Assembly: GCF_000718305.1 (NCBI RefSeq)
Contig: NZ_JOFQ01000017.1
Location: forward strand, 124,001 to 188,000
Length of the DNA: 64,000 bases
Source of the DNA: Streptomyces niger
Lineage (GTDB): Bacteria > Actinomycetota > Actinomycetes > Streptomycetales > Streptomycetaceae
Direction: 5' to 3'
Shown here: in pieces, positions 29,196 through 36,594 of the stretch
Layout of the letters: each line of letters opens with the position of its first letter
Position numbering within the stretch: position 1 is the first letter of the stretch
Notes under the pieces: generated by a model
Told to the model about the DNA's origin: nothing
Database searches by the model: none
What the model saw: only the letters and a program-made list of their open reading frames with translations
Program-made: the position numbers and the translations under genes

Positions 29196-29639
29196 TCAGA
29201 TCCCGTGCTTTTTGAGGATGGCTTCGATATCGGAGAAGTCATCGGCGCCGCCCTGCCGGGCCGGCTCCGCCGCTGGCCGGCGGCCGGGCTCGCGGCCCGC
29301 GCCCAGGGACGGCGCGGAAGCGGCCGGGGCGACCGCGCTGCCGGGCTGTGCGGCGGCCGCCGCCCGACGCTCCGTGCGCCGCCCGGAGCGGCGCTCGGCG
29401 AAGCGGCTCACCAGGAACAGCAGGACCGAGAGGGCCAGCAGGCCGAACCCCGCCCACACGGTCGGCTTGAGGACCAGCCCCGTGATCCAGTCGATGATGC
29501 CGGTCATGACCAGCCCGGCGGGGATCAGCGCGAAGGCGGCGATGCGCGTCGCGGCCAGGAAGCGCCGGCGGAAGGCGGCCAGCGCGGCGATGCCCAGGCC
29601 GGCCACCGACAGCGCGGCACAGACGGTCGAGGTCAGCAT
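29196..29639 (-). CDS. Membrane protein of unknown function
   Basis: 147 residues from the ATG at 29639, which follows GGAGGAACCG. Three hydrophobic segments (STVCAALSVAGLGIAALAAF, IAAFALIPAGLVMTGIIDWI, VWAGFGLLALSVLLFLVSRF) are followed by a basic/Ala-rich linker and an acidic C-terminal motif DDFSDIEAILKKHGI that looks like a conserved docking helix. No function recognised. Confidence 0.85.
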   Translation of the reverse strand: MLTSTVCAALSVAGLGIAALAAFRRRFLAATRIAAFALIPAGLVMTGIIDWITGLVLKPTVWAGFGLLALSVLLFLVSRFAERRSGRRTERRAAAAAQPGSAVAPAASAPSLGAGREPGRRPAAEPARQGGADDFSDIEAILKKHGI

Positions 29640-29837
29640 CGGTTCCTCCTGCGGTGAGCGGTCTCCCCTCCATCGTGCCCCCTCGCCCGCCGTACCGGCC
29701 ACGGTCCGGGGCGGCCTCGGGGTCTTCTCGGGGTCCGGATCCTCCGCAGGTGCCGGTGGGGAGCGGCCGTGGGATCGTCCGGCCGAGGGCTCGGGGGTTG
29801 TGCGGCCGGGGCCGCGGAGGCTGGAAGACTGGTCCCC

Positions 29838-30377
29838 ATGAACGATGCTTCCTCCCCCGCCGCCCTCCCCCAGGCCCCCCTCGTCCTGGACGTCTGGTGC
29901 GAGCTGCAGTGCCCGGACTGCCACGTCGCCCTCGCCGACCTGCACGCGCTCCGTGCGCGCTACGGCGACCGGCTGGACATCCGGCTGCGCCACTTCCCGC
30001 TGGAGAAGCACAAGCACGCCTACGCTGCCGCCCAGGCCGCGGAGGAGGCCATCGAGCAGGGCCAGGGCTGGCCGTACGTGGAGGCCGTGCTCGGGCGGAC
30101 GGACGAGCTGGCGAAGCAGGGCGAGAAGCTGCTGGTGAAGGTGGCCGGGGAGCTGGGCCTGGACGCCGAGGAGCTGGACACCGCGCTGATCGACGGACGG
30201 CACCTGCTGATCGTCGACGCGGACCAGGCCGAGGGCAAGGCGATCGGCGTGACCGGCACGCCCACCTACGTCATCGGCGGCGAGCGGCTGGACGGCAGCA
30301 AGAGCCAGGAGGGGCTGCGCGCCCGTATCGAGGAGATCGCGGACCGGCTGCTGGCCGAGGCCGACCAGCGACAGTAG
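29838..30377 (+). CDS. DsbA/FrnE-like thioredoxin-fold protein
   Basis: 179 residues with no signal peptide, so cytosolic. The redox motif CPDC sits in DVWCELQCPDCHVALADL, and the cis-Pro loop is VTGTPTYVIGG near residue 140. The helical insert between them is typical of DsbA. Likely a disulphide oxidoreductase or a GST-kappa-like enzyme. The ATG at 29838 lies 11 nt after GGAAGA. Divergent from the membrane protein and convergent with the GNAT gene. Confidence 0.88.
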   Translation: MNDASSPAALPQAPLVLDVWCELQCPDCHVALADLHALRARYGDRLDIRLRHFPLEKHKHAYAAAQAAEEAIEQGQGWPYVEAVLGRTDELAKQGEKLLVKVAGELGLDAEELDTALIDGRHLLIVDADQAEGKAIGVTGTPTYVIGGERLDGSKSQEGLRARIEEIADRLLAEADQRQ

Positions 30378-30458
30378 CGACGGTCGCGGCACGCAGCGGA
30401 GCGGCCGTCCCGGCCGGGAGGCCCGGCGCCCCGGTGCCGGGCGCGGCCGGGCCGTCCC

Positions 30459-31289
30459 TCACAGCAGGGGCTTCCACAGCCAGTGGGCCGTGTCCCGGTA
30501 GCCCAGCGACGCGTACAGCCGGCGCGCCACCGGGTTGTCGGCGTACACGTTGAGTCCGAGTACGCGGTGCCCGGCGGCCAGGCACTCCCGCTCGGCGATG
30601 CCCATGAGGGTGCGGCCGTGGCCCCGACCGCGGTGCTCGGGAGCGACCTGGACGTCGTACACGTAGCCGCCGTCCTCCCCCGGTACGTCGAGCGCGGTCC
30701 ACACCGTCCCCACGTCCGTGCCGTGGTGACTCAGGACGCGCAGGCTCTGGCCCGGCGTGTGGACCCCGTCGGGCAGCAGGCGGCGGTGGTTGTCGGCCAC
30801 CAGCTCCGCGACCCGGTCGGCCGGTTCGCCCTGCGCGGTCATGACGCGTACGAACTCGGCCTGCGCCGACGCCTGCCAGCCGGGGTACTCCGCCTCGTCC
30901 AGCGGCCGGTCGGTGCTGCCGGGCGGCAGCGCGGGCGGCGTGGTGAGGTCCTTGCGCATCCGGTGGGCACGCTCGGTGTAGCCGAGCGCGGCGCTGAGCC
31001 GCAGCGCGGGCGTGGCGTCGGCGGGCACGAAGAACTCGATGCGCCGGCAGCCCCAGCCGCGGAGCACTTCCTCGGCGGCCAGGGCGGCGACGGTGGCGCG
31101 GCCCCGTCGCCGGTCGGGCTCGTCGATCCAGAGGTCGGCGAGGCGGCCCGTGGGCAGCGCCGACCGCGGGTCGGTGGCGAGCCGGAGCCGGCCCACGGGA
31201 CGGCTGTTGACGCAGACGTCGTAAGAACGGGCCCGGGCGCCACCCTCCAGGTGCTCCTCCGGGCCGGTGGGGCGCAGCGTTGTGGTCAC
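30459..31289 (-). CDS. Tandem GNAT-domain acetyltransferase
   Basis: 276 residues containing two GNAT modules. The first is around residues 40-110 (LADLWIDEPDRRRGRATVAALAAEE); the second is around 185-276 with the acetyl-CoA loop VAPEHRGRGHGRTLM and the NPVARRLYASLGYR end. Double GNAT proteins often acetylate small molecules or resemble mycothiol synthase (MshD), but substrate residues cannot be assigned. The GTG at 31289 was taken as start. Confidence 0.87.
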   Translation of the reverse strand: MTTTLRPTGPEEHLEGGARARSYDVCVNSRPVGRLRLATDPRSALPTGRLADLWIDEPDRRRGRATVAALAAEEVLRGWGCRRIEFFVPADATPALRLSAALGYTERAHRMRKDLTTPPALPPGSTDRPLDEAEYPGWQASAQAEFVRVMTAQGEPADRVAELVADNHRRLLPDGVHTPGQSLRVLSHHGTDVGTVWTALDVPGEDGGYVYDVQVAPEHRGRGHGRTLMGIAERECLAAGHRVLGLNVYADNPVARRLYASLGYRDTAHWLWKPLL

Positions 31290-31345
31290 GCTGTTGTTCT
31301 GTCCCCGCGCGCGCCCCCTCAGACATCCGCCTGGTCAGGCGGGCC

Positions 31346-32170
31346 TCAGCGGGGGTCGAAGTCGGCCGCGGCGCGCTCGGCGAAGATCCGCATGGCCTTG
31401 GCGGTCACCGGCCCCGGGCCGTCCCCGAGCTGCCGGCCGTCGTTGCGGGTGACGGCCTGGACGTCGCGCAGGGTGGAGGTCAGGAAGATCTCCTCGGCCC
31501 GCTCCAGGACGTCCAGCGGCAGGTCGGTCTCCTTGGCGCCGGTCCATTCGACGGTCAGCGCGCGGGTGATGCCGGCCAGGCAGCCGGACTCCACGGGCGG
31601 GGTGTGCAGTTCGCCGTCGAGGACGACGAAGACGTTGGAGCCGGTGCCCTCGCACAGCTGCCCCACCGTGTTGGCGAACAGCGCCTCGCTGGCGCCCTGC
31701 TGGCGGGCGCGGGCCAGCGCGACGACGTTCTCGGCGTACGAGGTGGTCTTCAGGCCGGTGAGCGCGCCACGCTCGTTGCGGGTCCAGGGGACGGTGATCG
31801 TCGCCGTGGTGTCGGGCCGGCGGGTGGTCTCGCCCAGCGCGACGACGAGGGTGGGGCCGGCCTCGCCGCGGTCGGAGCCGAGCGGGGAGTGGCCACCGGT
31901 GTAGGTGATGCGCAGCCGGCCGAGCGGCACGGGGTTGGCGGCCAGGACGGCGTCGCAGGCGCGGCGTACCTCGTCCTCGTCCGGGTCGGGCAGCCCGAGA
32001 CCGCGGGCCGAGGCGGTCAGTCGGTGGAGGTGTCGGGTGAGCGCGAAGGCGCGGCCGTCCTCGGCCTTGAGGGTCTCGAAGACGCCGTCCCCGACCGTCA
32101 GTCCGTGGTCGAAGACGGAGACCCGGGCACTGTCCGCGTCCCGCAGTTCCCCGTCGAGCCAGATCTTCAT
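31346..32170 (-). CDS. pabC: Aminodeoxychorismate lyase-like class-IV aminotransferase
   Basis: 274 residues, PLP fold type IV. Visible: MKIWLDGELRDADSARVS, FDHGLTVGDGVFETL, the catalytic Lys in LTGLKTTSYAENVVA near residue 145, and SNVFVVLDGEL near 190. The ATG at 32170 overlaps the pabB stop by ATGA. Adjacent to PabB it most likely releases pyruvate from 4-amino-4-deoxychorismate to give p-aminobenzoate for folate. Branched-chain aminotransferases share the fold, so context decides. Confidence 0.88.
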   Translation of the reverse strand: MKIWLDGELRDADSARVSVFDHGLTVGDGVFETLKAEDGRAFALTRHLHRLTASARGLGLPDPDEDEVRRACDAVLAANPVPLGRLRITYTGGHSPLGSDRGEAGPTLVVALGETTRRPDTTATITVPWTRNERGALTGLKTTSYAENVVALARARQQGASEALFANTVGQLCEGTGSNVFVVLDGELHTPPVESGCLAGITRALTVEWTGAKETDLPLDVLERAEEIFLTSTLRDVQAVTRNDGRQLGDGPGPVTAKAMRIFAERAAADFDPR

Positions 32171-33222
32171 CGCGTCGTTCCTCCAGTCGTTTCGTACGTA
32201 TCCGACGCTACCGCCAGCAGCCGGGCCGCTTTGAGCTCGGTCTCGTCCCACTCGCGGTCGGGGTCGGAGCCCCAGGTGATGCCGGCGCCGGTGCCGAAGC
32301 GCAGGACGGGGCCCGCGGCGGCCTGCCGGTCCACCCAGAAGGTGCGGATGCCCACCGCCAGCTCGCCGGTGCCCCGGTCGGCGTCCACCCAGCCGACGCC
32401 GCCGCAGTACGGGCCGCGGGGCGCGGTCTCCAGGGCTTCGATGATGTCCAGGGCGCTGCGCTTGGGCGCGCCGGTGACGGAGCCGGGCGGGAAGGTGCCG
32501 ATGAGCAGCTCGGGCCAGCCCGCCCCTTCGGCCAGCTCGCCGCGCACGGTGGACACGAGGTGCACCAGCCCCGGGTGGGCCTCGATCGCGCACAGCGCGG
32601 GGACGGTCACGGAGCCGGTGGCGCACACCCGCCCCATGTCGTTGCGGACCAGGTCCACGATCATCACGTTCTCGGCGTGGTCCTTCTCCAGCAGATCCGC
32701 CGCCGTGCGCCCGGTGCCCTTGATCGGGCCGGACTCGACCGTACGGCCGGTCCGGCGCAGGTACAGCTCGGGCGAGGCGGTGGCCACCTCCACCCCGTGC
32801 GCGGGCAGGCGGACCGTGCCGGCGTACGGCGCCGGGTTGCCCCGGGCCAGCAGCGCGGTCAGCGCGTCGACGTCGGCGCGGCCGGGATCGGGCAGCGGCG
32901 CGGAGAGGATGCGGCAGAGGTTCGCCTGGTAGACCTCGCCCGCCGCGATGTGCTCGCGTATGCGGCGGACGCCCGCGGTGTAGGCGGCGCGGTCCAGGGA
33001 GGAGGTCCAGGCCTCGCGCGCGGGTCCGCGCCAGGCGCCGCGGGGGCGGTGGCCGGGGTCCTCCCGTACGTCGCCGAAGCGCGCGCACACGAGGCGGCCC
33101 TCGAAGTCGGCGACGACGGCCCACCAGCCCGCGGAGTCCAGGGCCGCGGGGTCACTCGTGACGTCGCGCAGGTCAGAGGCGATGCGGCCGCCGAAGCGGG
33201 CCAATGGAGGCAGGTCGTGCAC
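32167..33222 (-). CDS. pabB: Aminodeoxychorismate synthase component I (PabB)
   Basis: Chorismate-utilising enzyme, 351 residues. The PIKGT box, whose Lys distinguishes PabB from anthranilate synthase (PIAGT), is in SGPIKGTGRT near residue 165. Also present: GEVYQANLCR, DLVRNDMGRVC, PPGSVTGAPK and GVGWVDADRGTGE. The GTG at 33222 (MHDLPPLARFGG) has no Shine-Dalgarno but TAGACT stands 7 nt upstream, so the mRNA may be leaderless. The glutaminase subunit PabA is not in the window. Confidence 0.92.
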   Translation of the reverse strand: MHDLPPLARFGGRIASDLRDVTSDPAALDSAGWWAVVADFEGRLVCARFGDVREDPGHRPRGAWRGPAREAWTSSLDRAAYTAGVRRIREHIAAGEVYQANLCRILSAPLPDPGRADVDALTALLARGNPAPYAGTVRLPAHGVEVATASPELYLRRTGRTVESGPIKGTGRTAADLLEKDHAENVMIVDLVRNDMGRVCATGSVTVPALCAIEAHPGLVHLVSTVRGELAEGAGWPELLIGTFPPGSVTGAPKRSALDIIEALETAPRGPYCGGVGWVDADRGTGELAVGIRTFWVDRQAAAGPVLRFGTGAGITWGSDPDREWDETELKAARLLAVASDTYETTGGTTR

Positions 33223-33298
33223 GCCGTCGAGTCTAGGACGGCGGCCCCGGCGCCGGGCCGGTCGAGCGACCACCGCAGCACGCTGCACAAACGCGTTT

Positions 33299-33326
33299 TT
33301 GTACTGGCCCAGGAATCCGCTAGAGT
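33299..33326 (+). promoter_or_regulatory. Promoter of the tRNA-Gly-Cys-Val cluster
   Basis: TTGTAC (33299-33304) and TAGAGT (33321-33326) with a 16-nt spacer match the housekeeping sigma factor consensus. The start would be near 33333, leaving a roughly 80-nt leader before tRNA-Gly. Confidence 0.65.
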
Positions 33327-33411
33327 TCAACACGTCGCCGGGACGCGGAAGCGAAAAGCGGAAGCCGATCGAAGACAGCAGCTCTCAGACGTTAGTCTGG
33401 GGGAGGCACCT

Positions 33412-33484
33412 GCGGACATAGCTCAGTTGGTAGAGCGCAACCTTGCCAAGGTTGAGGTCGCGAGTTCGAGCCTCGTTGTCCGCT
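33412..33484 (+). tRNA. tRNA-Gly (GCC)
   Basis: 73 nt. Acceptor GCGGACA pairs with TGTCCGC, discriminator T. Anticodon loop TTGCCAA gives GCC. T loop TTCGAGC. No encoded CCA. Confidence 0.96.
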
Positions 33485-33519
33485 CTGAGTGGGGGATCTT
33501 CCCGAACCCCTGCGCTCCA

Positions 33520-33590
33520 GGTGGAGTGGCCGAGAGGCGAGGCAACGGCCTGCAAAGCCGTCTACACGGGTTCAAATCCCGTCTCCACCT
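33520..33590 (+). tRNA. tRNA-Cys (GCA)
   Basis: 71 nt to the discriminator T, followed by an encoded CCA (33591-33593). Acceptor GGTGGAG/CTCCACC; anticodon stem ACGGC/GCCGT with loop CTGCAAA gives GCA. Only one base separates CCA from the next tRNA. Confidence 0.95.
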
Positions 33591-33594
33591 CCAA

Positions 33595-33666
33595 GGACGA
33601 TTAGCTCAGCGGGAGAGCGCTTCCCTGACACGGAAGAGGTCACTGGTTCAATCCCAGTATCGTCCA
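33595..33666 (+). tRNA. tRNA-Val (GAC), copy 1
   Basis: 72 nt. Acceptor GGACGAT/ATCGTCC, anticodon stem CTTCC/GGAAG, loop CTGACAC giving GAC. Identical to the copy at 33865-33936. Confidence 0.96.
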
Positions 33667-33747
33667 CTGGTCCGCAAGGCTCAGCGCCTGAACGACCCGG
33701 TACGAAAATGATCTTGATCTGCTAGGATCGGATCGATTCGGACCCCC

Positions 33748-33819
33748 GCGCGATTAGCTCAGCGGGAGAGCGCTTCCCTGACACGGAAGAGGTCACTGGT
33801 TCAATCCCAGTATCGCGCA
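33748..33819 (+). tRNA. tRNA-Val (GAC), copy 2 with altered acceptor stem
   Basis: 72 nt, identical to its neighbours in the D, anticodon and T arms. The acceptor is GCGCGAT/ATCGCGC in place of GGACGAT/ATCGTCC: two base pairs changed with full compensation, so it should still fold. A TAGGAT box (33723-33728) 20 nt upstream may be its own -10 element. Confidence 0.95.
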
Positions 33820-33864
33820 CGCAGTACCCCCATGACTCACTTCGCGGAGTGACCATGGTCCCGA

Positions 33865-33936
33865 GGACGATTAGCTCAGCGGGAGAGCGCTTCCCTGACA
33901 CGGAAGAGGTCACTGGTTCAATCCCAGTATCGTCCA
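33865..33936 (+). tRNA. tRNA-Val (GAC), copy 3
   Basis: 72 nt, identical to copy 1 (33595-33666), anticodon GAC. Last tRNA of the cluster, followed by a terminator. Confidence 0.96.
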
Positions 33937-33945
33937 CACGACAGG

Positions 33946-33977
33946 CGAAGGGCCGGAGCGGAAGCTCCGGCCCTTCG
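33946..33977. terminator. Terminator at the end of the tRNA cluster
   Basis: Perfect 14-bp stem cgaagggccggagc (33946-33959) with 33964-33977 and a GGAA tetraloop. Symmetric enough to serve the converging zinc-ribbon gene too. Confidence 0.85.
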
Positions 33978-34039
33978 TCGTTGCCGTGGGCAGCCTCGCC
34001 GGGCGCCCGGCCCGCCGGGGGCCGGGCGGGCACCGGCGA

Positions 34040-34324
34040 TCAGGAGGAGAAGAGCATCCGGCCGAAGCTGCGGTGGCCGTGGTGTCCATGGTGGCCGTGG
34101 TGCCCGTGGTGCGGGGCTCCCCAGGCCGGGGCCGCCGGGTAGGCCTGCGGCGCGGGCGCCGGCGGGGGCGGCGGGGCCTGCTGCGACCACTGGGACTCCA
34201 GCCGGGTCAGCGACTCCAGCTCGCCGTAGTCCAGGAAGATCCCGCGGCAGCCGGAGCACTGCTCGATCTGGACCCCGTTCCGGTTGTACGTATGCATCGG
34301 CGCATGGCACTTGGGACACTGCAT
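34040..34324 (-). CDS. TFIIB-type zinc-ribbon protein with His-rich tail
   Basis: 94 residues. Two CxxC knuckles (CPKCHAPM and CSGCRGIFLDYGELE) in the zf-TFIIB pattern occupy the first 40 residues. A Pro/Ala/Gln linker and a tail of repeated HGH units (residues about 72-85) follow. The His-rich tail may bind metal. Role unknown; such proteins are widespread in actinobacteria. Confidence 0.88.
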   Translation of the reverse strand: MQCPKCHAPMHTYNRNGVQIEQCSGCRGIFLDYGELESLTRLESQWSQQAPPPPPAPAPQAYPAAPAWGAPHHGHHGHHGHHGHRSFGRMLFSS

Positions 34325-34459
34325 GTCGGTTTCAACTCCTGTGATCGCACGGCGGCGGCAACGAACCTCCGTCCACCGTTGGTGTGTTCACCCTACGACG
34401 CAAAACCGCACCTCAACTGCCCCGGTACGTAACAGCTTGTCACCAGAGCAGCCGGTCCG

Positions 34460-35452
34460 TCAGCGGACCATCCGGGCACAGGAGTCGACGAGCGCGCTCT
34501 CCACCTCGTCCAGCGGGCGGCCTTCGGGAGCGGCCTTGGCGACGGCGAGGGCGGCGGTCTGAATCGTCAGGGCACGCGCCGGCACGTCCAGTTCCGGCCA
34601 CGGATCGCCCTCGGCCCGTACGGCACGGCCGCCGGCCGCCCGGTACGCGCCGAGGAAGCGCGCCCAGACCTCCGGGGCGAGCAGCCCGCTCGCGAACCAG
34701 GCGGCCGGTCGCGCGAGGTCCCAGCCCGGCTCCCCCACCCCGAGATCGTCCACGTCGATGAGCAGCCAGCGCCCGTCGGGCACGGGGTACCGCACGAGCT
34801 GGCCCAGGTGCAGATCGCCGTGGCAGAGCAGGCCGGGCCCCGGCGCGGGCGCCTCGTCGCGCGCCCAGGCCGGCAGCGCGGCCCAGCCGGCCGCCACCGT
34901 GCGGGCCGCGGCGGCGAGCGACGGCACGGCCTCGATGGACGCGGCCCGCATCCGGGCCAGCGCGCGGGCGGCCTTGGCCGGGCCGCGCATCGGCGGCACC
35001 GGGCCCGGCAGCGTCTCCGGGTCCACGGCGTGCAGCCGTGCGAGGAGCCGGGCCGCGTCCTCCCAGGGCGCGCCGTCCGGATCGTCCGGCGCGACCGGGA
35101 GGCCGTACGGCCAGCGGGTGAGCGGGCGGCCGTCGTCGTACCGGGCGAGATGGCCGTCCGGCCCCGTGACCGGCAGCGGGGGCAGCAGCGTCCCGTGCAG
35201 CCGCGGGTGGGCGGCGATGCGCAGCCGGACGGCGAGCGCGGCGGCGTCGCAATCGGGCGCGTGCGCCTTGGCGACGGTACGCCCGGCGCGGACCACGGTC
35301 CCGTCGGGACGGTCGGCGAGGACCACGGGGGCGGGGAGCGAGCCCTCGACCACGAGGGACGAGGGCTCGCGCGGGCCGGGGACGCCCGGCGGCGCGGCTG
35401 CCTCGTGGGCCTCGGAGAGTGCCGTCAGGCGGCGTATCAGGGCGCGGGACAT
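34460..35452 (-). CDS. Aminoglycoside-phosphotransferase-fold kinase
   Basis: 330 residues. Brenner-type catalytic loop LLCHGDLHLGQLV near residue 217, with Gln in place of the usual Asn, and the metal-binding LLIDVDDLGVGEPGWDLAR near 240. The N-terminal part carries the nucleotide-binding lobe. Family members phosphorylate antibiotics, choline, maltose or other small alcohols; I cannot assign the substrate. Of two adjacent ATGs (35455, 35452) the second has better spacing from GAGGGGG. Confidence 0.85.
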   Translation of the reverse strand: MSRALIRRLTALSEAHEAAAPPGVPGPREPSSLVVEGSLPAPVVLADRPDGTVVRAGRTVAKAHAPDCDAAALAVRLRIAAHPRLHGTLLPPLPVTGPDGHLARYDDGRPLTRWPYGLPVAPDDPDGAPWEDAARLLARLHAVDPETLPGPVPPMRGPAKAARALARMRAASIEAVPSLAAAARTVAAGWAALPAWARDEAPAPGPGLLCHGDLHLGQLVRYPVPDGRWLLIDVDDLGVGEPGWDLARPAAWFASGLLAPEVWARFLGAYRAAGGRAVRAEGDPWPELDVPARALTIQTAALAVAKAAPEGRPLDEVESALVDSCARMVR

Positions 35453-35565
35453 CATTCCCCCTCGGTTCGTACGGACCCGGCTCGCGCAGAGCGCACCGGC
35501 CGGCTCCGCCGCTCGGATCGTACGCACCGCCGGTGGGGCGGCCCGAGCCGCCCCGGACGCGCGAA

Positions 35566-35593
35566 GGCCGGGCATCTCCCCAGATGCCCGGCC
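35566..35593 (-). terminator. Terminator downstream of the 69-aa membrane protein
   Basis: Perfect 12-bp stem ggccgggcatct (35566-35577) with 35582-35593, CCCC loop, between the small membrane protein gene and the kinase-fold gene. Confidence 0.75.
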
Positions 35594-35704
35594 GTTCGTG
35601 CCGTCCGCCGCACCCCCGTCCCCACGGGGTCAATCGGCCGGAGGCTTGTCCCCGGGGCGCTGTACGCGCTCCGCTCCCGGACCGCTCTTCCGGGACCGGA
35701 GCCC

Positions 35705-35914
35705 TCAGCGCCCCAGCATTCCGGCCACGGACGACGCCTGTGTCATGACGGCGTCCCAGCCGCCGAAAACGACGGCCAGCAGCACCGCCAGGGGGAGCGC
35801 CATGGCCACCGCCACCAGCGGGTGGCGGGTGCCCGAGGGCTCGTGCACGCCGAGCACGGCGGCCACCCTGCGCCCCTGCTCACGGAGGTCCGTCCGTCCC
35901 GCCGTGTCCGCCAT
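35705..35914 (-). CDS. Small membrane protein
   Basis: 69 residues from the ATG at 35914 (MADTAGRTDLREQGRRVAAV), which follows GGGAGCGGGG. One TM helix (PLVAVAMALPLAVLLAVVFGG) lies in the second half. A longer reading from 35977 lacks a ribosome site. Function unknown. Confidence 0.72.
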   Translation of the reverse strand: MADTAGRTDLREQGRRVAAVLGVHEPSGTRHPLVAVAMALPLAVLLAVVFGGWDAVMTQASSVAGMLGR

Positions 35915-36594
35915 CGCCCCGCTCCCCTCGTTCACAGCGGCGGGCGTCCGACCTCGGGGGACGAGTACCGCGCCCACCGCTTGACCTCCACACTAGGCAG
36001 CGCGCGGCTGTGCCGCGTCAGTCCGACGTACCGATCCACAGGCCTCCAGGAGGATGACGGCAGCCGCCGGCATCTACTCCCCTGGGTGGAGACCCGGCCT
36101 CGGCATTCAGGGAGATCCCGGACGGGGCGGTCGGCCGGGTCCCCGTCGGGTGCCGGTAGGCCCGTCCGATGCCCGGCCGCCGAGATGCCCGGATGCCCGC
36201 CCCGATGCCCGGGTGTGTCCCAGGTCCGCCGCTTCGCGTGACTTCGGTCACTTCCGCCACTCCCCCGCCCGCCGCCTCCCGGGGCCGGCCGGTGGGCCGC
36301 CCCGGGACCCCGTCGCGCCCCGTCCCGGTTCCGCTGCGACGTCCACCGTTCGGGCGCCGCCCCCGCCGGGCCGCCAATCCCCGTGCCGGGGCCGACCCTT
36401 GGGCCCGTGCCGCGGAACTCCGCACGCACACAGGCACATTCCGGCTGCGCGGCGCTCACCGTACGCGCGCCGCCGACAATCCATGGCCGACGCATGCGCG
36501 GCCTGACAGCGCAGCGCGCCGTCAATCCGTAAGCTGTGGCACGTCAGACGGATGCAGCGGAGTGGGGCCTCCCCACCGCAGGTAGGGGACGGAC
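35915..36594. other. 680-nt intergenic region upstream of the protein kinase
   Basis: No gene supported. Four copies of gatgcccg lie close together (36168, 36184, 36192, 36204). The last 60 nt before the kinase (around caatccgtaagctgtggcac) are less GC-rich and probably contain its promoter. The region is unusually long for this compact neighbourhood. Confidence 0.6.

Noticed and set aside
33412..33936. The tRNA cluster as an integration (att) site with a resident element
   Set aside because: All five tRNAs are complete and no integrase, excisionase or direct-repeat tRNA tail lies nearby; the repeats are whole gene copies.
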